A stretch of DNA of 64,000 bases from Caenorhabditis elegans (lineage: Eukaryota; Nematoda; Chromadorea; Rhabditida; Rhabditidae): positions 8,804,001 to 8,868,000 of the forward strand of contig NC_003283.11 in the NCBI RefSeq assembly GCF_000002985.6. The letters run 5' to 3'. Each line of letters begins with the position of its first letter. Position 1 is the first letter of the stretch. This document shows positions 24,740 through 33,455 of the stretch, in pieces. Position numbers and translations under genes: made by a program. The notes under the pieces were generated by a model. It searched no databases. It had not been told where the DNA came from and saw nothing but the letters and a program-made list of their open reading frames with translations.

Positions 24740-25909
24740 ATGGAAGAAAACCAATCGTCCCACACACTTGAGGAAAAGGTCGAGCCAACCGCTTCTCCCG
24801 ACACTCTTTGCGACGATCCTGGTCAGCTTGCACAAGGAATGAGAACATCCGAGGAACATCAACCGCTCAAGCAACACTTGGGAGGTTAGTGAATTTTAAT
24901 GGAGAAAACACGATCAAAAGAAGAAGAAGACGAAGAATTTTTGGTGTTAGAAAATGTTTTTCAAGAAATAGAAAAGATTTCAAAAGTCATGGTGGTGACT
25001 TCACAATTACTGAGCATACTCAGTGATTGGAAACGCCATCAAACTACGAAAATCACCTCGCTTCTTGAGAAACGGCCCTAATAATCAATTATTAATTCAT
25101 TCTCTTTTCAGAGATCACCGAGATGTGCAGCAACATGCAATTGACCGTGGAAGAATCCAAGCTGAAGGTGGATAGTGTCTCCTCGATGATAGCCACCCAC
25201 ATGGGAAGAGAAAAGTCATCATCCGCTACCACATCAGCATCGCTCCACTACATTTGCGGAGCAATCGCCAACATACAGGGTATCGTAAAAGTTTTCGTTA
25301 ACAATCTCGTAAATTATTGATTTTTGATTTTTAGAGAGACTTGCGGCCAACCACACGACGGTGATAAACGACTTGGACGAGTGCAAAAGGGATAGGGAGG
25401 ATGTACGTGTCTCCCTCGAGAACATCATCAACCGCTGTACCCGGAACACCTGCTTCTCTGTGACTGTCCACGCTTTTGGAATCTTCGACGCGTCTGGTCT
25501 AGGCCAAGCCAGGCTGGTCGCGGAGGCCCAAACCGCGAATGGTAAAGAGGTGGCGATCTTTGTAAAAGACACACCGAAGTACTACTCGCGCGCTGGCTTC
25601 GCGAAGATCCATAGCGACGACAACGCGGAGAACCATCGTGCTTCAGCACTTCGACAAGGAGTCATGGAATGGGCAAGAGGACACGACAACTGGTATGAGC
25701 ACTACGCAGATTGGATGGATTATCATCCGAACCAAATCCCGCTCACATGTCCATGCATCAGTACCCGTACGTCACCAACCGCTCTACATGATCGCCGCGA
25801 ACAATGCATTATCCGAAAACTTGCACAACTCTCCACGATCGTCTTGATCGACGGAACACGAGTGGTCCCGTTTGAGGAAATGCAGACGCTCGTTATCGAC
25901 CTCCAGTGA
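24740..25909 (+). CDS. Retroelement accessory gene A, spliced, unknown function
   Basis: Three exons, 24740-24884, 25112-25279 and 25335-25909, with borders GTTAGT/TTTTCAG and GTATCG/TTTTTAG, join in phase to 295 residues. The ATG comes directly after a TATTTTCTAG acceptor, so this reading frame begins at a splice junction (cis- or trans-spliced). Residues 1-48 are polar and probably disordered. About 50-150 look helical and coiled-coil-prone (EESKLKVDSVSSM, DECKRDREDVRVSLEN). The C-terminal half is more globular, with several cysteines and aromatic residues (MEWARGHDNWYEHYADW). I recognise no enzyme motif. The gene carries five exact CANCCGCT octamers, as in the rest of the element, so it has long been part of it. 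Possible roles are structural or RNA-binding; not assigned. Confidence 0.65.
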
Positions 25910-26182
25910 CTGGCTCAACATTTGGCTCCCTCAAAATAACAAGAACAATAATTCTTCATCAACCGCTGGAAAAAACCGATTAAACAACTAATACTTGATT
26001 ATCACTTCTAATTTTTTCTTTGCTCTAATGTCTGATTAATTTTCTTCGTTAAGATCTGTTGCTTATATCTCTTGGATTATTGATTATTTTGCCACGGTTT
26101 ACTTCCGAACTCCACTTATCTATATTCGAACTAATGCACGTTCAAAGTTCATTAAACTTGAATTACAGCATACACTTGAAAC

Positions 26183-27441
26183 ATGGGAGGCAGAAAGTCC
26201 AACAAAGCAAAAAATCAACAACCGCTGAACAACGACGTCACTTCGTCTCAACTCAGTGAGAATACCGACGGTGAAGTAGAGGCGACCCCTCCGAAGAACA
26301 TCCAAATCGACGAGTGCCCACTCAACACATCAGGTGCAGCGGAATACCACGGAGATTCCAGTCCACTCATCCGCTCCGCGTCTCTCCTCGATAGCAGCAT
26401 TTCTACTATTGAGCACGAAGAGATCGTGGTTATGGACATGGACACGGAACACCCAAATGAAAGTGACAATTATGGTAGAGGTATGATTTTCGGTTGCAGA
26501 GAAAAAATATTCTTACAGACGACCCGAATGCATCATCCGCTCTCGAAGCATGGATGAAGGAATGGAAGGAATTCGCGACGGTGAACGAAAGGGACCGATT
26601 CGAGGCACAAGCATCATTGACAGCTCTGAATGGCTCCATGACGGCACTCAAAGCGCAGTTGCACACGGTCGAAAGCATCTGCAATCGCCTGGAGACGCAA
26701 ATAATGCATGAGCACCACGTGGACAACGATTCAAGACAAGCACAAGCCCGCCGCTCATCATCCGCTGAATCCACCGGAACTTCTTCCAAGGGAAATCTGC
26801 AAAAGAACAAGGACAAAAAGCCGGCAAAAGCCTACTCAGGCTCAGTAAGTAATTTATCAGTACATTCATTTCATCAACACAAGGAGATTATCTCACCCAC
26901 GTCCTTTTCCAGTATTGCATCTTCTGCCGCAGAGCCTCCCACAAATCCATCGACTGCAGAACAACGACATTCTACCTCCACAGAGAGAATCGTGCCCGCT
27001 CCAATGGATACTGTAACAAGTGCCTTCAACCGCTGATTCAATCCGACGCAGGTCACCACTTGAGCTGCACAGAGCCGAAAGTCTCGTGCGCCTACCGCCA
27101 CGAGCACTCGGAGAATCAAGCCAAGAGTGGTCACAACGAGGTATTCTGTCCGCTCCAATTTGGCAAAAAACCGGAAAAGGCCACCGTGGCCGGGAACAAC
27201 TCCAACAAGCGCGCTAGGACTGCTTCACCAACCGCTGTCAAGGCAGACGTTAAGCCAAAGGATTCGAAGGCTAATTTATTTTTTTATTCGGGAAAAAATG
27301 AAACAAAAAATTATTTATTGCGGAACTTTTCGAGACGTCAACTTACACCGGCTTTCTTTACAGGTTGAGACCAAGCGTTCCAAAACCCAACCGCTCGCCA
27401 CTGTTCCGGCGGTACAGGGTACGGAAATCACCATAGATTGA
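26183..27441 (+). CDS. Retroelement accessory gene B, spliced Gag-like CCHC protein
   Basis: Exons 26183-26480, 26519-26844 and 26913-27248 join in phase. A last exon 27364-27441 (acceptor TTTACAG) is likely, giving about 345 residues; if that intron is kept, the frame stops at 27368. The protein starts MGGRKSNKAK, matching an N-myristoylation signal (G2, S6). The N-terminal third is acidic and Ser/Thr-rich; the middle (about 100-165) is helical and probably coiled coil. After the splice at 26913 a knuckle of exact CX2CX4HX4C spacing appears (CIFCRRASHKSIDC), followed by a second Cys/His cluster (CNKC...HHLSC), then a basic Lys-rich tail. This order (membrane-binding N terminus, helical core, zinc knuckle, basic tail) resembles a retroviral Gag, separate from the gag of the pol frame. 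An ATTACAG acceptor lies about 14 bp upstream of the ATG. Confidence 0.65.
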
Positions 27442-27984
27442 GCCAAGCGCCGGTCTACTCCCACATCTCACCACATAAGGACCGTACCCCATTGTTGATT
27501 TTTAATTTATTTAAATTATTGTCTCCCCGTTACCCAATCATCCAAAAAGTTGTTTACCACCCGCTAAAAAATCTCATAATACTCGTCTCACCCCCCTTTG
27601 TTCTTAACAGTCTCTGTGATAGCCAGAGGCGGCTGTTCCATCGCTATCTTTCACCCCAATAAACCCTTTACGAGTAGCCTTATCATTCCTTCAATTTCGT
27701 TCAAAAAATGAGTTTAGATACTCAATAACTATATTTATAAATTCTCAATTGTAAATTTAAAAAGGGAGTGAAAGGCACCAGCCTACTTGTATAGAAACCT
27801 AAAAAATACCAATCTAATTTCCTGAAGCAGCTTAAAAAATTCGGGGCCGTGTTAATCACCTCCAGAAACTTAAAAGATGCCCTCACAATGGAAATTAAAA
27901 CACAAACAACAAATAAATTATTATCTTTTGGAAAAAAAAAGTAGCACATCCGCTCCTTTTTCAAACAAAATTTCTTGATCACCG

Positions 27985-28205
27985 TCGACGCGACTTTGAA
28001 TCCAACATCATCTTGACGTTTTCTTCTAGGGGGTCTCGTTCAGCATCTGCCTGTAAATACACCGGGTGCCATGCTATCTCAAAATTCATCCTAAAAATTC
28101 TCTACTCCCAACAGATTCTAAATCATGGGCGAGAGAATTACATGAACCTTTGGGATGGCGAACGCACCTTTAAACGATCCTGATGACCAAGTTTTCAAAG
28201 CCGAG
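27985..28205 (+). ncRNA. Dispersed structured element, copy 2
   Basis: Same segment as at 23045 with about 90% identity by eye. Outer stem GGTGC (28075-28079) with GCACC (28164-28168). The middle stem GCTATCTCAAA pairs with CTTTGGGATGGC using two G-T wobbles, one where copy 1 has C-G. The internal AATTCT/AGAATT pairing is kept. Confidence 0.6.
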
Positions 28206-28653
28206 ACTTAACAAGAAATTACAAAAAGTAATAATTACAACAGTTTCTTGCTTTTTGTAGAAGTAGGTACAATACATCCGCTTCATAAAAAGAAATAAAT
28301 ATGAGTAACTTTTCCTATACTTCTAACGACTGTTTTAATTAACACGTACACAATTAGACTAACAGGAATAATACCATAATAAAGAAACTACAACAAAACT
28401 TAAAAATCTAAAAAAAGATTCTTCACAATTTCTTGTGCAGTAGTGACATGGTAATACATACACTTCTAACATAAATACGAAATCACAAAAGAATCTAATC
28501 AAATAAATAAAAAGTTCGACATAAGAGCAGATACCATCCGCTTTTATACAAAAGTTTCTTCCCGACAATGGCTCAAATAAGACTGAAAGATCGTTCGAAA
28601 CATCTGAAGACTTAAGAAGACATTACGAAGTAACTCAAACAAGAACCTTTTAT

Positions 28654-28870
28654 ACCTAAACCCCCGGAGGACATCCACCTTTAATTGGAATAAGTGCACA
28701 TGACTCTTAGGTCCAATAAGGAATTGATCCAACGGGAAAACATATAAAAATTTAAAAATCACTTAAGAAGTTTTAAACCTAAACCCCCGGAGGACAATCA
28801 CACCTAATTGAAGTAAGCAACACATGACACTTACATTCAATAAGGAATTGATCCAAAGGAAAATCATAAA
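28654..28870 (+). repeat. Pair of ~100-bp repeats with CCCCCGGAGGACA core
   Basis: Two diverged copies starting near 28654 and 28773 share ACCTAAACCCCCGGAGGACA, a CACATGACNCTTA block and CAATAAGGAATTGATCCAA. The CCCCCGGAGG core also occurs twice in the 5' leader repeats. Confidence 0.7.
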
Positions 28871-29220
28871 AAAAAAGAAAAACGGGTTGCGACAGCAACC
28901 TTTGCTGGTTAATAAAAATTTAGTCTAAATTATAAAAGGTTACTAGGAATTCTGGTGCTAGTCTACGTTTTTTTTTCAACTTTCGTTCATTCAATGATAC
29001 CTCTGAGCTAACTCATGAAAAAGCTGCTATCCGAATTCAAAGAAGTTTATTATACCACGTGATCACTTAGCGCACAGTCAGAGTGGCAGATTGACACCGG
29101 CTATCAAGTAGACATCCGTGCTGACTACGACTTTAGGACGTCGACATCCTATGACCGCTAGTTCAGAACATAATACAAACATCCTTCGAATTAGATTCCT
29201 TCCTCATATTACTATCCGCT

Positions 29221-29436
29221 TCGACACGACTTTGAATTTGACCATCTTGACGTTTTCTTCTAGGGGGTCTCGTTCAGCATCTGCCTGTAAATACACCGGG
29301 TGCCATGCTATCTCAAAAGTCATCCAAAAAATTCCTTACTCCCAACAGATACTTAATCATGGGCGAGAGAATTACATGAAATTTTGAGATAGCGAACGCA
29401 CCATTAAACGATCCTGATGAACAAGTTCAAAGACGA
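29221..29436 (+). ncRNA. Dispersed structured element, copy 3
   Basis: Third copy. The middle stem GCTATCTCAAAA / TTTTGAGATAGC is a perfect 12-bp match: relative to copy 1 two positions on each side changed together (C-G to T-A, and a T-G wobble to T-A). Outer GGTGC (29299-29303) and GCACC (29398-29402) are retained. Covariation across three copies argues for selection on RNA or cruciform structure. Confidence 0.62.
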
Positions 29437-29940
29437 TGTCAAATCAAGTAAGATAGTGGTAATCAGGAACAGTAGTTGAGAAGACAGAGTAGGAAGACAA
29501 ATTGACAAAACTCCAGAATATCCAAAACCCTCAGTAAAATCAAACTAGACCGGTGAGAAGTCCACGAGTATAGTATGAGCTAGCGCAACAAATTTTAGAG
29601 CAAATAAGTTTCCACGTCACCGATTAAATCCTAAATTCCCTCATACCGTTTCACGCTTTAATTCAATTCTCTCACTTCTTCTCTTCTTATCTCTCTTCAA
29701 TATCTCATTTGACCACGTGATACACGTAAACGTTATGAACCACTGCCCCAATTTCCAGCATATATAAAGGCGGAAATATCAGACTTTGGTCATAATCCTC
29801 TCTTCTTCTTCTCTTCTTCTTCTCTTCTTGCACTCCTTGATTCAGTTCTGCTCCAGCTGATCGTAAGTATTTGATATTCTGTTGACTACTATTCCTACAC
29901 TCACCGACTAAAGGTTCACAGTAACTTTTTACAGTGAAGT

Positions 29941-30921
29941 ATGGGGGATCCAGACGAGAGACCCTGGGAAATAGAACGTGTTCCGATACAGTTGCCACGA
30001 CAACATCCAGCTCCGATAGTAGAAGACATCCGCTATGAAGCCCTTAACATATTCCAGTTTTTTGGTATACGGTTTCCCTTTGATGAGCAAACGATCATTC
30101 GTTTTGCTACATTGGAGGAAAATTTTCCGCCGGAATTCAAACCGAATAATGTTATGGAGCGAGGTGGAATCCTTCTATTCATTTGGGCGGACCGGTTACC
30201 AACTCCAGCTACACATCTGCAACAATCCATCATCCGCTTACCACTTCTGGGACAGATCGCTGACCTTCCGAGATTTGTCTTTCTATATGCTCGTGCACAA
30301 AACGAACCTCGAGAAGGTGACAGAACAAACAGGTGCCCTCTATGTGGTTCACACTTATTGGGACTCCCCCTTGCTGATCACCGTCTTGAGAATTGCCCAT
30401 TTGGTATACTTGAAGGCGAACAACGGCTGGAATTCTTGGCCATAAACCACGTTTCCTACTGCCACATGTGCAACAGCCGCTCAGCCACTCATAGCCAATG
30501 CGCAAGACCACCATGTCGCCAATGTAACATAGTCGGACACACCGTAGCCTCAGGACTATGCGAATCTCCCATGGGCACCACGAATCTTGGACAACAACAT
30601 CTACTTCAACAAAGGGTCACCACCTTTCGTCGAAATCATCTGCTTCGCATCCGTGCACTGACCAACCGTCAGGACAGACCACTCCAATATAGATCGTACA
30701 CCGACCAGGCCTTCATCTATCTTGAGAGACGAGTGCAAAACAGACGAAATGAGATGATTGGATGGAGCTTCTACCACGATGACGCCGGCGAATTCCCTCA
30801 ACATCACCCTGGGAGATACTCCAACTACTTGGAAGAACGTCCGGTCCATTATCTATCACTCGCCCCACCTGAATATCATTCTCAGGCAGTGAATAGAATT
30901 CCAACGTTTGCACCAAGATAG
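29941..30921 (+). CDS. Retroelement accessory gene C, zinc-knuckle protein
   Basis: Single open frame of 326 residues whose ATG follows a TTTTTACAG acceptor by about 6 nt. The N-terminal 130 residues are hydrophobic-aromatic and probably globular. The middle contains three Cys/His clusters: CPLC...DHRLENC, CHMCNSRSATHSQC (CX2CX6HX2C) and CRQCNIVGHTVASGLC (CX2CX4HX6C), the last close to a CCHC knuckle. The C-terminal third is Arg/Tyr-rich and basic. A nucleic-acid-binding, nucleocapsid-like role is inferred. The stop is only 110 bp from the ATG of gene D, the spacing typical of genes inside a nematode operon. No homologue recognised. Confidence 0.65.
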   Translation: MGDPDERPWEIERVPIQLPRQHPAPIVEDIRYEALNIFQFFGIRFPFDEQTIIRFATLEENFPPEFKPNNVMERGGILLFIWADRLPTPATHLQQSIIRLPLLGQIADLPRFVFLYARAQNEPREGDRTNRCPLCGSHLLGLPLADHRLENCPFGILEGEQRLEFLAINHVSYCHMCNSRSATHSQCARPPCRQCNIVGHTVASGLCESPMGTTNLGQQHLLQQRVTTFRRNHLLRIRALTNRQDRPLQYRSYTDQAFIYLERRVQNRRNEMIGWSFYHDDAGEFPQHHPGRYSNYLEERPVHYLSLAPPEYHSQAVNRIPTFAPR

Positions 30922-31031
30922 GTTCTCTACCTACAGAGTGTGAGTGAGGTTATCACCGAATTTCGTCGCACAGGAGAGGTATACTGATTACGTTCTTTTT
31001 TGTTAGCCTTTATTGGAGATTTTAGCTTCAC

Positions 31032-32710
31032 ATGGAGCAACTTCTACCACACGAGATAAACATGAGAGAACAACAACCTGATGTACCACCCGCTGAACCG
31101 GCTAATGATGTAGTCGCACCACCACCACTCATGGATCTCGGACCACCCGTGAACCCAATGCTACCATTGGACCTGCCTTATAACGTAGTGAGAGAGATTG
31201 GAATCGCTGTAAGTAGCAAAATCACAATTTTGTTACTCAGAACACCCAACTACAAACTTGATTAAGGCTGCCATGCAACTGCACCGCATTCCCGCTCCAT
31301 TTCATCTGATTCCTTTTGCACTGCAATGGGTACACAATGAACAGGGCAGGGCACGGGCCAGGAGACATGAGCGACCACCAATGGCAGTGGAGGAACATCC
31401 AGTCGAAGTGCCTGCATCACCCGCTTTATCAGTCAACAACTCCGAAGAAGTATGTTCATTCCTTTCTAATTCCTCCCCTTTCTAATATCTAAACTCTACA
31501 TACAAGTATTTCTTTCAGTCGAGTTCTGAAGAGGACGGACCCGATGATCAAATTCTCCGCAACGTCTCCCCCCCCCCCCCCCCAATGCAGCGGGGAACGA
31601 TCTGCAAGAAATGATCACTGAGGCCAGAATCAACGGAAACGCCTACATCAACTGTCAGGAATCCTTGACACTAGAGAACGACAGTGCCAGACCAGCGTTT
31701 CAGCACAGAGCTTTCGAAGGCCTCATCCAACACCCGCTTCCATTAGGACAGGACGCATTAGTATCGAGAGTTCGAGCACTACAGGTCATTCTATGTGGCC
31801 GCGCCGACCCAAGATACGACGCTCCATTCAATGGTTCGCCCATCTTACTTCGTCAGTACGCCGAGGACATGATTCAATATGGTCATGCCTTGAAGGCTGA
31901 AGAATGTTTGATGGTACAGTTGGAAGAAAACGAACCGAACAAAGTCATGCGAAAACAGCGTTACGGAGCTGACACTGTCACACTTCCTACATTCGATCTT
32001 TGGTGCATTCCGGAGGTTCGGCAATCATTATACGTGCTGTTTCAACCACATCCATTTGGGGATGAGTCTACACGGTGTTTAGACAGATTTGGAAATACCA
32101 ACCGCTACTGGTTTACGCTTCCAATCTCTGGCGAATACACCCTTCTTGAACAACTTCAAGAAGACGAGGAAAGGAGGTAACCCCTTCATTCTCGTGTACA
32201 GTAAAATAAAGAGGACATCTTTGTTACAGACTTACCTTCCGATTTACGCCTACAAACCGGTGCATTTGGGAATCCCCACTTCACGATGTAACGAAACTCA
32301 GACGAGCCCTGAATACTCCACTTCCCACCGGACAACAAGCTTTGCGACTACGATTGGCATGGATGATTAACCTACTTACTGGTCAGAAACCTCCCGAAAC
32401 CGTCTTCCAAGGTACATACGTTGAAACACGTAACTTCCTGAAGATAGTACGAGGAGCGACTATGCTGGTCCTGGGCATCCGTGAAGAAGCCTCAACTGTC
32501 AAGGTTGAGCTTTCGACTTGTGTACGTCACATCGCAACATCATCCGCTAGAGGCCACAATTTAGTCCTACCGACTTTTACCCTCTTTACGATGTACTCCA
32601 TGGAGAAGTGGGAAGCTTGGCTCAACGGCTGTTGGAATCACATCTTCAACGAAATCACGGGAAGAGACATCGAATCCTGCACCTGTCACCAAGACGAGGA
32701 GATGGAATGA
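31032..32710 (+). CDS. Retroelement accessory gene D, four exons, frame broken at a C16 run
   Basis: Exons 31032-31208, 31267-31449, 31519-32176 and 32230-32710 have good GT/AG borders; the ATG follows a GATTTTAG acceptor by 6 nt. Exon 1 is proline-rich (PPPLMDLGPP). Exons 3-4 encode a long globular part with no motif I recognise, ending in an acidic tail after CTCHQDEE. In exon 3 a run of 16 C (about 31568-31583) puts the frame entering from exon 2 out of register with the long frame that follows, so translation would stop shortly after. This may be slippage mutation, a sequencing error in a homopolymer, or tolerated frameshifting. Downstream of the run, exon 3 and exon 4 agree in phase. Several CANCCGCT octamers lie in it. 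Confidence 0.55.
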
Positions 32711-32960
32711 TACTCTTTTCACATTTCCGATTATTTTCAACAACCGCTTATCGCTTGCCAACCACCCGCTGTTCATCAATAAACTCTCTTTCTTCCAAAA
32801 TCATCTTAAAAACGGTCTCTATTCCTATCGGTGGCTACAGAAAACAATATTTGTCTATCCAAAAAATTTATGCGCATAGTTACCACTACAACTCACGAAT
32901 CCGCTAATTAACCAACAACAAAAAAAAACCTATTTCCCTAGCCTTGATCAAGCTGTGGGC

Positions 32961-33192
32961 CTCCCGTTTCGCCCTGAGCGATTCACCTCCCGTTTCGCCC
33001 TGAGCGATTTACCTCCCGTTTCGCCCTGAGCAATTCAACTCCCGCTTCGCCCTGAGCAATTCAACTCCCGCTTCGCCCTGAGCGATTCACCTCCCGTTTC
33101 GCCCTGAGCGATTCACCTCCCGTTCGCCCTGAGCGATTCACCTCCCGTTTCGCCCTGAGCGATTCACCTCCCGCTTCGCCCTGAGCGATTCA
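32961..33192 (+). repeat. 26-bp tandem array upstream of gag
   Basis: Nine units of 26 bp (one of 25), each with CTCCCGYTTCGCCCTGAGC followed by RATTCAMY. Units vary at a T/C in CCGTTTC versus CCGCTTC and at GCGATT versus GCAATT. The array ends about 260 bp before the gag open frame and precedes the TTTCTTGTAG acceptor at about 33271-33280. A packaging, enhancer or splicing role is possible; unknown. Confidence 0.85.
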
Positions 33193-33455
33193 CTAAATAA
33201 GTAGCACTGGTAGCCTTATACCCCCTTCCTCTCTACTTTCCTCATCACCTTAACCTCTTATAAATTCTAATTTCTTGTAGGTTACTGGTTTAATTATTGT
33301 CTTCGGACAATCACCCTCATCTCTCCTAACTATCTCTCGGATCTTCCCGATCTCCCTCACCGGGACGGCGTCGCCACGCCTCAGAAGGCGGCACGGCGGT
33401 CCCACCAACTCCAGCCAATTGCGGAAAATCAACGAAAAAACGTACACGAGGACAG

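Larger units (their letters stand above)
27442..29940. other. Non-coding stretch between accessory genes B and C
   Basis: About 2.5 kb with no supported gene. It holds two copies of the structured element (27985, 29221), a pair of ~100-bp repeats (28654-28870), four CCGCT motifs set in AT-rich DNA (27950, 28278, 28538, 29216) and a CTCTTCTT microsatellite-like pyrimidine tract (29797-29830) just upstream of gene C, next to a TATATAAAGG promoter-like sequence at about 29760. An internal promoter for genes C and D is possible. Confidence 0.5.

Noticed and set aside
33061-33192. CRISPR-like array
   Set aside because: Units are contiguous tandem repeats without unique spacers, in a eukaryotic retroelement.
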